From contig JANQII010000134.1 of the NCBI GenBank assembly GCA_028282195.1, positions 1 to 53,549 of the forward strand: DNA of 53,549 bases. Reading direction: 5' to 3'. The notes beneath the pieces were generated by a model. It had not been told where the DNA came from. It saw nothing but the letters and a program-made list of their open reading frames with translations, and did not search any database. A program made the translations under genes and the position numbers. Positions 16,425-25,839 of this stretch are shown here, in pieces; within the stretch, counting starts at the first letter, position 1, and every line of letters begins with the position of its first letter. The DNA is from Prolixibacteraceae bacterium. GTDB lineage: Bacteria > Bacteroidota > Bacteroidia > Bacteroidales > Prolixibacteraceae.

Positions 16425-17972
16425 ATGTTTAAAGGACATCCTAAAGGATTAATTTCTGCTTCGTTGTCGAATATGGGCGAGCGTTTTGGTTTTTATACCA
16501 TGATGGCAATATTGGTGCTGTTTTTACAGGCTAAGTATAACTTGAGTGGAACAAATGCGGGGCTTATTTATTCTGTATTTTATTTTTCACTGTATATGCT
16601 TGCTTTAGTGGGCGGTATTATTGCAGATAAAACTACAAACTATAAAGGCACCATCACGGCAGGTTTAATTTTTAAGGTAGTTGGAGCTATTATTATTGCA
16701 TTTCCAACAGTAACCCCTGTTGCTAATGTAACACTGTCGTTAACTATACTGTGTTTCGGATTATTTCTTTATGCTTTTGGTACAGGATTATTTAAAGGTA
16801 ACCTACAGGCATTAGTTGGACAAATGTATGACAATGAAAAGTACGGAAAAATGAGAGATTCAGGGTTCGTACTGTTTTATGCCTTTATTAATGTCGGTGC
16901 AGTTTTTGCTCCTTTTGCTGCTGTTGGTATACGAAACTGGTGGTTAGGCAAGCATAACTTTCTGTATAACGCTAGTTTGCCAGAGTATTGCCATAGTTTT
17001 TTAGAAGGTTCTATTAATTCTGAATCGCTTGTTAGATTTCAAGAATTTGCAAATAACGCCAGTGGAAGAGTAGTTAGCGATTTAACAGCTTTCTCTTCCA
17101 AATATTTAGATGTTTTCAATACCGGGTTTCATTATGCATTTGGTATTGCTGTTTTAGCAATGGTTGCTTCTCTGGTTGTATTTTTAGCAAATAAAAGAAC
17201 ATATCCAGATCCCAGGAATAAAGTTAAATCATCTGAAAATACAAGTACAAAAGCGGAAGTAAAAATGGAAGCAGCAGAAATTAAGCGAAGAATTTATGCT
17301 TTATTTGCTGTGTTTGGCGTTGTTATTTTCTTTTGGTTTTCCTTCCACCAAAATGGTTTGACCTTAACCTACTTTGCTCGCGACTATACAGACTTGAGCA
17401 TAATATCCTTTACAATATTAGGGATTACGTTTGAAGGAGCAGAGGTGTTTCAAGCTATGAATCCATTTTTTATAATATTTTTAACGCCAGTTATTCTAGG
17501 TTTATTTGGATGGTTAAGAGCCAAAGGTTTTGAGCCGTCAACACCTAAAAAAATAGCGATTGGCATGGGTATAACTGCTTTAGCTTTTGTAGTTATGGCC
17601 TTAGGTTCATTCGGATTACCATTGTATGATTCTATTAGTCCCAACGAAGGAGGAATTCCATTAGCTGATGCAGAACGAGTTAGCCCAATTTTATTATTGG
17701 GAACCTATTTCATAATAACTGTAGCTGAGTTATTTATAAGTCCGATGGGTATTTCTTTTGTTTCAAAAGTTGCACCACCACACTTACAAGGTTTAATGCA
17801 AGGTGGATGGCTTGGTGCTACAGCAATAGGAAATCTTGCATTATTTATTGGTGCAATTTTCTACGAAAGCATATCAATTTCGGCAACATGGGCAATATTT
17901 GTTGTAGTTTGTTTAATATCAATGGGTATGATGCTGTTTATGCTTAAATGGCTTGAAAAAGTGGCGAAATAA
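16425..17972 (+). CDS. POT/PTR-family peptide transporter with altered ExxER motif
   Basis: 515 aa with 12 or more predicted membrane helices. The start of helix 1 reads N16-M-G-E19-R20-F (SLSNMGERFGFY), the position of the ExxER proton-coupling motif of proton-dependent oligopeptide transporters, but the first Glu is Asn. Other POT features are GGIIADKTTNYKGTI in the loop after helix 2 and FGTGLFKGN near 118-126. A large soluble loop of about 60 residues (185-235) is unusual. The family imports di- and tripeptides using the proton gradient. Substrate and coupling may differ here. Confidence 0.85.
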   Translation: MFKGHPKGLISASLSNMGERFGFYTMMAILVLFLQAKYNLSGTNAGLIYSVFYFSLYMLALVGGIIADKTTNYKGTITAGLIFKVVGAIIIAFPTVTPVANVTLSLTILCFGLFLYAFGTGLFKGNLQALVGQMYDNEKYGKMRDSGFVLFYAFINVGAVFAPFAAVGIRNWWLGKHNFLYNASLPEYCHSFLEGSINSESLVRFQEFANNASGRVVSDLTAFSSKYLDVFNTGFHYAFGIAVLAMVASLVVFLANKRTYPDPRNKVKSSENTSTKAEVKMEAAEIKRRIYALFAVFGVVIFFWFSFHQNGLTLTYFARDYTDLSIISFTILGITFEGAEVFQAMNPFFIIFLTPVILGLFGWLRAKGFEPSTPKKIAIGMGITALAFVVMALGSFGLPLYDSISPNEGGIPLADAERVSPILLLGTYFIITVAELFISPMGISFVSKVAPPHLQGLMQGGWLGATAIGNLALFIGAIFYESISISATWAIFVVVCLISMGMMLFMLKWLEKVAK

Positions 17973-17999
17973 GAAATTTATTTGTATTCAATATATAAG

Positions 18000-18169
18000 A
18001 AGGGGTTGTCCAAAAAGTCTGATAGAAAAATGATACACTTACAAATTGAAAGTTGTTCTGTACAATGACCCCCTATAATCCCCGCCAACTGGCGGAAGGT
18101 TGGGTGGGGTTACTTACTTACAGTTTGAAAGTTTCACTTTCAATATTTTTACTTTTTGGACATCCTCTT
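18000..18169. mobile_element. MITE-like element B with 19-bp terminal inverted repeats
   Basis: Left end AAGGGGTTGTCCAAAAAGT (18000-18018) matches the reverse complement of the right end ACTTTTTGGACATCCTCTT (18151-18169) at 17 of 19 positions. Inside, TAATCCCC and GGGGTTA embrace a CCGCCA-AC-TGGCGG hairpin (about 18077-18115). There is no open reading frame of note. The ends resemble those of the elements at 9704 and 41914. Confidence 0.65.
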
Positions 18170-18354
18170 CAAGGGAAAACAATATAGAAAGTCAAAATAA
18201 GAAAAAGGACCAGCAAGAAACTCTCTGATTGAATATTTCCTGTCTGGACAGGCAGGCTTATTCGATAGTTTACATTTCTTTCTATGAAAATCAAGGCACA
18301 GCCGTTTAAGCATAAGCACCACCAAAGGAGGTGGGTTTTTAATTTATACTAAAA
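18170..18354 (+). repeat. Dispersed ~190-bp repeat, copy 1, ending in a terminator-like hairpin
   Basis: This stretch is clearly homologous to 43602-43805: both share a CCTGTC...GACAGG-type hairpin, a TTATTCGATAGTTTACATTT block, a TCAAGGCACAGCC block and a final hairpin CCACC-AAAGGA-GGTGG (18319-18334) followed by GTTTTT. The 3' hairpin could terminate the plus-strand POT transporter transcript. The repeat ends inside the stop codon region of the minus-strand DUF5703 gene. Confidence 0.7.
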
Positions 18355-20772
18355 CTTTGATAGCACTACATCATTCTCTCTTTCTTTTGGGCTAAGCTCA
18401 AGCTTTACAATTTCTCCATCTTTCAATACAGCTTCTACAATCGTGTTCTGAGGAGCATGCAACTTAAAGTCAACGTCCCATTCTTTAGGCCAGGCAGGAA
18501 ATAAAACAATTTTATCACCAATGGTTTGCATTAACATTTCCTGCAGGCCAATCATGCCTGATCCTCCCCAGTTGTGATCCGGTACCCAGTCGTGACCAGG
18601 CCCCCAAAAGGTTGGGTAACGCCTTGGGCTATCCTGCAACTTTTTCGTATTGTAATCAGCTGCTTCATTGGCCATTCCCATCCGTGCAAACTGAATTCCA
18701 TCCTGGTGCCAGCTTACAATTGTTCCTTTCCTGAAATCAGGGGCCACTTTATATGCATTCTTGAAATACTGGATTTCATCATCGCCTAACTTAAACTGGT
18801 CAAACGGGAACAATGGATAAAACTGGGGTAACTCCTGGTTTGCTTCTTTCAGCCAACTATAAGCAGGTTTAACAGCAATTAGTCCTTCTACTTCTTCAAT
18901 CGGATAATCCGGGATACGGGTGAGATATCCTTTGTAATATTCTTTTTCATCAGCTGAAACATACTTCTCATCCAGTTCCAGTAAACTTTTCAAACATGCA
19001 TTCAAGCCGGAAAGCACATCGCTTGGATTTGTTGCGCCACGGTATGATTCACAGGAAGTTGACGGGTAAATAACCAGTTTCCCATTTTCTTCTAAAGGTT
19101 TCCCATTTCGCATTTTTTGGCGCAGTTGGTAATGTTCATCAAAGAACACTACCGATTCCTTAATAAATGGCATATACTGTGCAATATCTTTCCCTGTAAA
19201 ACGGTGGTACTCCATAATCATATAAGCATGTTCCAACTGCGATTCCCAGTGGTATGCACATGACTGGTTGGCCTGAACACCGGCTTCTACAATGTCGTTA
19301 TATCCCGTGGCTCCGGTCGCGCGTTCATCACCAAATGGGACTTCCTTTCCACGGGCCCTGTGCCCGTTTCCTTCCCAACCCCATCCGGCACCAAGCACTA
19401 ATCCTGGTGCATTCATGTATTCGGTAAAAACGGCTCCATTGTGTCCAAAGTGTTTTTCTACACGGGCTTTAGCTGCCGGCAATCCTTTTCGGTATAACTC
19501 AAATTGTGGGATGATGGCATCAAAGTCACCTGCTTTTAGCATAGGCCAATAAAGTAAGCGTTGGTTTTGTGCTGTATGTACTGCACCCCCCCACTGTCTC
19601 CAGTCAGGATCATATTTATATTGATCCCCAATCAATATGGGATCATAAATCAAATTTCCTCCATTAAACTTAGTCGGGTATTCACCATGAATATTTCCAC
19701 CTAACTGGTAGCGAAATAACTGGTAATTACGCCCCATTTGCCAAACGGGGTTTGATGGGTCGGGATTCTCAGAATGTACAATGATATGGCTACGTTGCCA
19801 GAATTGGTTCCACCAACTGGTTGTTTTCTCAAAAGCTTCCTTTTGTTCCTGCTGAGCCATTTTCGCAGTCTCAAAAAGTTTTGCTTTCCAATCATCAATA
19901 GTCTCTGCTTGCTCAATATGGGTCGCAATTGAAATACGATGATGTTGTTTCGCTTTTTCGCTTTTTAATACCCACGATTTATAGGGTGTAATCTGGTACT
20001 TACCCTCTCCTGTTCCCGCAGGGATCAAACCTTCACCAAATAAGTAACCGCCAAAGGTCCTGTCTTTGATATCATCAAAAATCTGATCTTTGTATTCTTC
20101 CAGCCCTTGTTGTTTAATTAAAAAATCAGGGATTAATTTATCTTTCGGGTTTCGGTGATAAAAAAGTACACCGTTGTTGAAATGTTCAATTTCATCTTTT
20201 ACCCGAATTACTTTGTCCGGATAACCTTCAAGGTTAAAGCAGGTGAACCGTTCACGACTGCCCTCCGCCCTTGTCTTGAGTTCATGATCTTCAGTACGCC
20301 AGCTTTCATAGGAAACGGTTACTTCAGTGGCTTGATTGGATTCTACATCAACATGAACAAGCGGGTTAAAGACATCAACCCATAGTTTTATGATGGTACT
20401 TTCCTTATCTCCTTTTTTTGATTCGATTTCGATGTAACCATCTTCCAGTTTTAACTCCTGACGAAATGAACTTTCACCTTCAAAAGGATTTGGATTTAGC
20501 TGGATACGGAAACGTCCCATTTTCAAATATTCGCCATTTTCGCTCAAACTTCCACTACGCTGGACATAGAGCAGTAAATCACCATCTTCTACCCAAACGT
20601 TACAACCGATATCGCCGCCTACCAATGGCATGGATTCGCTGGAGTTTTTACTTGGGGTGTTCCAGGTGATGTTATAGCTATTTAAATAAGTCTCATTTTG
20701 AGTGGCAACGCAACCCGAAATGATAAATAATATTAATGTTAACTTAATAACGCAAGTCTTAATAAAGTCCAT
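18349..20772 (-). CDS. DUF5703 family protein, GH95-related (lipoprotein)
   Basis: 807 aa. A lipoprotein signal ends at C21 (IISGC), so it is probably anchored in the outer or inner membrane. The N-terminal YNITWNTPSKNSSESMPLVG and DGDLLLYVQ patterns define DUF5703. The C-terminal two thirds resembles an (alpha/alpha)6 barrel; AQNQRLLYW (N403), SCESY (E575) and PDHNWGGSG (D732) line up by eye with the Asn, Glu and Asp regions of the neighbouring GH95 enzyme. A glycoside hydrolase activity is inferred, not shown. It is the last gene of the PUL operon, 4 nt after GH95. Confidence 0.8.
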   Translation of the reverse strand: MDFIKTCVIKLTLILFIISGCVATQNETYLNSYNITWNTPSKNSSESMPLVGGDIGCNVWVEDGDLLLYVQRSGSLSENGEYLKMGRFRIQLNPNPFEGESSFRQELKLEDGYIEIESKKGDKESTIIKLWVDVFNPLVHVDVESNQATEVTVSYESWRTEDHELKTRAEGSRERFTCFNLEGYPDKVIRVKDEIEHFNNGVLFYHRNPKDKLIPDFLIKQQGLEEYKDQIFDDIKDRTFGGYLFGEGLIPAGTGEGKYQITPYKSWVLKSEKAKQHHRISIATHIEQAETIDDWKAKLFETAKMAQQEQKEAFEKTTSWWNQFWQRSHIIVHSENPDPSNPVWQMGRNYQLFRYQLGGNIHGEYPTKFNGGNLIYDPILIGDQYKYDPDWRQWGGAVHTAQNQRLLYWPMLKAGDFDAIIPQFELYRKGLPAAKARVEKHFGHNGAVFTEYMNAPGLVLGAGWGWEGNGHRARGKEVPFGDERATGATGYNDIVEAGVQANQSCAYHWESQLEHAYMIMEYHRFTGKDIAQYMPFIKESVVFFDEHYQLRQKMRNGKPLEENGKLVIYPSTSCESYRGATNPSDVLSGLNACLKSLLELDEKYVSADEKEYYKGYLTRIPDYPIEEVEGLIAVKPAYSWLKEANQELPQFYPLFPFDQFKLGDDEIQYFKNAYKVAPDFRKGTIVSWHQDGIQFARMGMANEAADYNTKKLQDSPRRYPTFWGPGHDWVPDHNWGGSGMIGLQEMLMQTIGDKIVLFPAWPKEWDVDFKLHAPQNTIVEAVLKDGEIVKLELSPKERENDVVLSKF

Positions 20773-20776
20773 GATA

Positions 20777-23251
20777 TTAGTTTAGTTTGAACGTTTCACT
20801 CTTTTTCAATTTAAGAATAGTATCTTCTCCATTATAACGAACAATCCCTTTTTCACCTAACAACGATTTGATTTTCGCCTGTGTAATTTCTCCCTGTTTC
20901 CATTTTATATCCACTTCAAATCCATTGGCTGCACGTAATCCATTGACTTCGCCACTACCCCAGGCATCCGGAAGTGCTGGAAGTAGCTCGATTATAGGTA
21001 TCTCAACTTCTTCAACTGTTTTGGTTTCATGGCTTTGCAATAACATTTCTATTATTCCGGCACCTGCACCAAAATTTCCATCAATGTTAAAAGGCGGGCA
21101 TGATGCCAACAGGTTAGGTAAAAGCCCTGCCTTTCTCCTGCTTCCTTCTACAAATAGGTTGTTTAATATTTTGTAAGCATGGTTTCCATCTTTTAAGCGG
21201 GCCCAGCAACAAGTTTTCCAAGCCATTGACCAGCCTGACGCTTCATCGCCACGAATTTCAAGTGTACGCCTTACTGCATCAAATAATTCCGGTGTCTTTT
21301 CCTTTGTAATTTCATAACCTGGCGAGAAAGCATACAAATGGGAAAGGTGCCTGTGCTTTGGGTCAACCTCTTTATATTCTTTGTCCCATTCTAAAATCTG
21401 TCCATTTGAACCAATCTTGTATGGCTGCATATTCTGAAGTTTTTCCTTAAGCACTATAGCAAACCCTTTGTCAATACCTAATATCTCCGATGCTGCTATA
21501 CAGTTAGTGAACAGCTCCTTGATAATCATAATGTCCATGGTTGCCCCCTCGCAAAACGGAGTCCTGTAATCGGCACCCTCTGGAAAGTAACCATGTTCCG
21601 GAGATGATCCGATAGGAGTTGTATAATATCCTTGTTCCGATAAAACCAACCAGTCATTAAGAAATTCTGCCGCTCCTTTTAGAATTTGCCAGTTTTCACG
21701 TAAGAACTCAACATCTTTGGTATATCGATAGTGAGTCCAAATATGCTGGCACAGCCATCCTCCTGCCATTGGCCAGAATGAGCACCAGCCATTATCAACC
21801 GGTTGTGCGCTACGCCATAGGGTGGTATTGTGATGAGCTGTCCAACCATTATAACCGAAACTCTCTTTGGCATGTTTAGTTCCGTTCACTGACAATTCTC
21901 TGATAAAACGGTGGAATGGCTCGGTACACTCTATAAGGTTTGAAGATTCAGTCATCCAATAATAAATCTGAGCATTGATATTCATGGTATAACCGCCCGC
22001 CCATGCAGGAATAATATCCTCATTCCACATTCCCTGAAGGTTTATGGGTTGTCCCCCAGGTCGTGAACTTGCAATTGTTAAATAACGAGCATACTGCATA
22101 AACAGTGCAGCCATTGATACATCCTTACCATTGTTGTACAATTTTAAGCGTTGATTGGTTGGAAGTTTACCTTGATCACTAAGCTCGCCAAGGTTAAAAC
22201 CCACCCTATCAAAAAGGTTTTTGTAATCTGTCAGGTGGTTTAATTTTAAAACTCCGAATTTTTTAGATAATGCATTTTCCAGCTTTTCTTTTGCAACAAT
22301 TGATGGATCAACTCCTTCTTTGCTTGGGCTTTTATCGAAACCATTATAACTGGTATCACCTGAAAGGATTATTTTTACTTCATTGGCATTTGAAATAACC
22401 AGTTTATTACCATCGACCTTTAATGTTCCTCCATCTAAAACGACACCTAAACGACCTTGATAAAAGGTACCTTGACCATTTAGCTTATCGCCATACATTA
22501 TGGTTTCGGTTCCGGGAACATGGTTACCATCCTCGTCAAATAGCTCAGGGTACATCCATTCTTGCCCCCAATCCCGCACTTTTTTAATACTTCTACGCAA
22601 AGCCAATGCAGGTGCCTGACCATCCATAATTATAGTGTTCCCTTCAACTTTGGTATTTGCTGTTGGGTGTGCACCTTCAAGTTTGATGGTACATGAAAGA
22701 TTTCCTTTCCCAGATGAAGTAAAATTTGTAACAATAACCTGATCTGGAAATGAAGCGAAAGTTTCACGTTTATATTCTATCTCTTCCAATGAGTATGAAG
22801 TTCGGCAAATTGCTTCCGAAATATCCAGTTCACGCTTATAATCTTGCACGTTTTCATCATGTTCGAATTTAATAAACAGATTTCCGAAAGGCTGATAGCA
22901 TGGCTGTGCACGCCCAATCCATTCATCGGCAACAATCTTGTTCACCTGATCAAGTTTTCCATTTTTGATCAGATCTCTTACCTGATCAAGTTTTTCAGCA
23001 ACATTGATTTTAACATCACGCTGCCCTGGTTCATCGGAATAAAGGGTATTTTCATTCAACTGAAGTTGCTCGGTCGTAATTCCTCCATAAACCATAGCAC
23101 CAAGTGTCCCATTTCCTATTGGCAAGGCTTCGTACCAATCAGTAGCAGGTTTATCATACCAGAGCTTTGTGTCATATTGTATTTTTTCTTTCTGACAACT
23201 AAACAAAAAGATTGAAAGAAATAAAATAGTTAGTTTAAGATTTAGTTTCAT
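20777..23251 (-). CDS. Glycoside hydrolase family 95 (alpha-L-fucosidase-like)
   Basis: 824 aa lipoprotein (lipobox ending at C19, FLFSC). The start LWYDKPATDWYEALPIGNG is the typical GH95 N-terminal beta domain. Candidate active-site groups are N424-x-N426 (YTMNINAQ), E552 (SSPEHG) and D724 (PPFNIDGNFG), corresponding to the Asn/Glu/Asp set of characterised GH95 alpha-1,2-L-fucosidases. The family removes terminal alpha-L-fucose, or in some members alpha-L-galactose, with inversion. It sits between two DUF5703 genes downstream of SusCD and is expected to act in the periplasm or at the cell surface. Confidence 0.92.
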   Translation of the reverse strand: MKLNLKLTILFLSIFLFSCQKEKIQYDTKLWYDKPATDWYEALPIGNGTLGAMVYGGITTEQLQLNENTLYSDEPGQRDVKINVAEKLDQVRDLIKNGKLDQVNKIVADEWIGRAQPCYQPFGNLFIKFEHDENVQDYKRELDISEAICRTSYSLEEIEYKRETFASFPDQVIVTNFTSSGKGNLSCTIKLEGAHPTANTKVEGNTIIMDGQAPALALRRSIKKVRDWGQEWMYPELFDEDGNHVPGTETIMYGDKLNGQGTFYQGRLGVVLDGGTLKVDGNKLVISNANEVKIILSGDTSYNGFDKSPSKEGVDPSIVAKEKLENALSKKFGVLKLNHLTDYKNLFDRVGFNLGELSDQGKLPTNQRLKLYNNGKDVSMAALFMQYARYLTIASSRPGGQPINLQGMWNEDIIPAWAGGYTMNINAQIYYWMTESSNLIECTEPFHRFIRELSVNGTKHAKESFGYNGWTAHHNTTLWRSAQPVDNGWCSFWPMAGGWLCQHIWTHYRYTKDVEFLRENWQILKGAAEFLNDWLVLSEQGYYTTPIGSSPEHGYFPEGADYRTPFCEGATMDIMIIKELFTNCIAASEILGIDKGFAIVLKEKLQNMQPYKIGSNGQILEWDKEYKEVDPKHRHLSHLYAFSPGYEITKEKTPELFDAVRRTLEIRGDEASGWSMAWKTCCWARLKDGNHAYKILNNLFVEGSRRKAGLLPNLLASCPPFNIDGNFGAGAGIIEMLLQSHETKTVEEVEIPIIELLPALPDAWGSGEVNGLRAANGFEVDIKWKQGEITQAKIKSLLGEKGIVRYNGEDTILKLKKSETFKLN

Positions 23252-23371
23252 AATTTAGGTTTATTGGTGTTCGCTATAAATTCGTTTTATTTTTAAAGAT
23301 GAATACACCCCTTTTTACTTTTTCCTTCTTTTAAACTTGAATCACTCCAGATTCTTTCATAGAATTAAAAA

Positions 23372-25702
23372 CTATTGAGGATGATATACCACCACATCTT
23401 TCTTCCTTGACTTTGGATAGATTGACCAATCCTTCAATTTTCCACCTTCTACTTTTCCCTGAATTACCGTTTGCCCAGATATGTGCAATTTAAAATCAGT
23501 ATCCCAACCAGCAGGCCAGGCAGGAAGAAGTAGAATTCTTCCATTTGCTTCCTGTACAAGCATTCGCTGCAGGGCAATGCTGCCAACACCAAAGTGATCC
23601 AAATCAGGGCATGAATCTGGTCCTTCACTTCCATAGAGTGGAAACCTGCATCCGGGAGAAGTATTTTTGTATCGTTCTATCAACCCATTTTTAGCTTCAA
23701 TTGCATTTCCACAATAAGCCCAAATAACCTGATCCTGGGTCCAGCATTTATAATTAAACAGATTTTTGTGAAGACGGTGCTGCATCGTCCAATCCACGAT
23801 ATCTTCAGTTCCCATTCCTAAACCAAACCTGCGAAATGGAAAAACAGGATAGAATTCCGGATTTTCAAAATTCTGTTTATTTCCCCATTCCAAAGCAGGA
23901 GCAATTGCTTTCTTTCCATTAATTTCTCTTAAATGTACTTCAGGGATTTCTTTTCGAAATTGTTTCCAGTTTTGTTTATCCTGCTCTGTTCCCACATTCA
24001 TGGCGAGCAACTCATCAAGATTATGCAACAAGCCTGCAACATCGGTTGCCGGATTTACAGCCATCCACCAGGTTTCCAAAGCCTGTGAAGGATCTAACCT
24101 AAGCTTTCCATTTTCATCACGATTGTAATGCTTATCATACCAAGTTAAAATTTCACGAGCAAATGGAACCAGAATATCCTTAACAAAAGTCTTGTCCCCT
24201 GTATATTTGGCATGTTCTATCATCATTGCAACCGTTTCCAAACCTGAGGTAAAATAATGACTATGATGAAAGAACCCTGGGTTTTCCCCGGGCTTGGTTT
24301 TCCTTGGTTTTTCCTCAATCCGGTTGTTCTTATCAGCAGAAGGTGCACAATCACGTTCTCCCCCTGTTGGCTCAATATTTTCACGGAAATATGCTCCTTC
24401 ATGGCCAAACCAGGCTTTATTGATTGCTGTACGAACAGGAAGAAGGTTCCAGTAATAATCAAAAAAGGGTTTCATCAAATCACCATCGCCACTCATTAGT
24501 AAGGGCCAGTAGATTAGGCGTTGGTTCATATATGTAAACCTGCGCCCCCACAAGCGGTCATCTTCATGGCTAATGTATTCCTGGTCATTTATTTTGGTTG
24601 CATCCTGAGTCCCGGGCTTCTTTTTATATCGCAGGGGCTGGGTAAAAAGTCCGCCATTAAATTTAGCTTGAATACGGCCACGGCTTTGGGAGGCCATCAA
24701 ATAACGAAAAACATTGTAGCTTTGAGCAACTAAAGCTCCTTCATCACCTACAGTTCGTGTAGTTTTGTATGCCTCATGATCCAACTGATTACGTTTCTTC
24801 TGATCAATCGTGTTATCGGTTATTGTAATCCAGCTTTTGCTCCAAAAATCTTTCCACCAATTGCAATGCTTTTCCCAATCTTTCGATATATCAATTTCAC
24901 GTGAAGCTTGTTCTTTCAAATCTTTTAACCATTTCTCTATATTTGGTTCTTGCTTACAGGTTGAATGAATTCGTATATCAAATGTCTTTCCTTTTCCTGT
25001 CAACACTCCACTTTTTAGTTTAAGCGATGGACTTTCAATTAGGTTTCCAAATGTATTGAACCGATAAGGATCAGGATATTCTGAAGCCATATGCTCAACT
25101 TCATAGTATTTTAGTTCAGTTGGATATACACTCCTGTTTCCAACAGCATAATAAGATATAATCTGATTATCCTTTTTTATAACAACATCTTGAGTTGGTT
25201 TATCTATAGGTTCACTTGTTCGATTATAGCTGGCATTGTCAAATCGTTTCCATAAATCAACATCAGCAGTTACAGAAACTACATAGAGTGAATTAATTTG
25301 AACATGGTAAACAAGATTATTAGCATCTGCCCAAACATGGATTTTTGTGCCATCAGCTTCAATTGAAACAGATCCTGTATTTAAATCAAGTGTTTGTTTA
25401 AAAGTTTTTTCACTGCTAAATGGATTTGGATTTAGTTCAATTTTAACCCTTCCGGTTTTAAAAATATCACCATTATAAGTGAAAGCATCATTTTTTGCCA
25501 GCAACAAATACAAGGCATCATCTTCAATGGCATAAACACCAGCTGCAATATCGCCATTGCCTATCGGCATTTGCCCTGTTTTATCAGTTGATGGGCTATT
25601 CCATACAATATTATATTTGCTCATATCTAACTGAGCCTGAGAAGAAAACAATATTATTAGTAAAAATAAGGTAAAAATGGGTTTAAATATATACTTGAGC
25701 AT
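23372..25702 (-). CDS. DUF5703 family protein, second GH95-related paralogue
   Basis: 776 aa with a Sec signal peptide (about 1-23, ending SSQAQ) and no lipobox, so probably periplasmic and soluble. YNIVWNSPSTDKTGQMPIGNG near 30-50 is the DUF5703 start. YMNQRLIYW (N393), SQALETWW (E543) and CPDLDHFG (D700 or D702) parallel the candidate catalytic positions in GH95 and in the other DUF5703 copy. It follows SusD by about 135 bp. The two paralogues are clearly divergent, suggesting different linkages or sugars. Enzyme activity is inference. Confidence 0.8.
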   Translation of the reverse strand: MLKYIFKPIFTLFLLIILFSSQAQLDMSKYNIVWNSPSTDKTGQMPIGNGDIAAGVYAIEDDALYLLLAKNDAFTYNGDIFKTGRVKIELNPNPFSSEKTFKQTLDLNTGSVSIEADGTKIHVWADANNLVYHVQINSLYVVSVTADVDLWKRFDNASYNRTSEPIDKPTQDVVIKKDNQIISYYAVGNRSVYPTELKYYEVEHMASEYPDPYRFNTFGNLIESPSLKLKSGVLTGKGKTFDIRIHSTCKQEPNIEKWLKDLKEQASREIDISKDWEKHCNWWKDFWSKSWITITDNTIDQKKRNQLDHEAYKTTRTVGDEGALVAQSYNVFRYLMASQSRGRIQAKFNGGLFTQPLRYKKKPGTQDATKINDQEYISHEDDRLWGRRFTYMNQRLIYWPLLMSGDGDLMKPFFDYYWNLLPVRTAINKAWFGHEGAYFRENIEPTGGERDCAPSADKNNRIEEKPRKTKPGENPGFFHHSHYFTSGLETVAMMIEHAKYTGDKTFVKDILVPFAREILTWYDKHYNRDENGKLRLDPSQALETWWMAVNPATDVAGLLHNLDELLAMNVGTEQDKQNWKQFRKEIPEVHLREINGKKAIAPALEWGNKQNFENPEFYPVFPFRRFGLGMGTEDIVDWTMQHRLHKNLFNYKCWTQDQVIWAYCGNAIEAKNGLIERYKNTSPGCRFPLYGSEGPDSCPDLDHFGVGSIALQRMLVQEANGRILLLPAWPAGWDTDFKLHISGQTVIQGKVEGGKLKDWSIYPKSRKKDVVVYHPQ

Positions 25703-25839
25703 TCTTGTTATTTTTATGGTTTAGTTGTGTTTTGCAATCGGTCTTCAATTGAAATTTAAAAATGATAGAGCAGAAAATCAATCCTGCCCCATCTTTATAT
25801 TTAACTGAATTAAGTAACGCAAAATATTACCAAAGCTTT

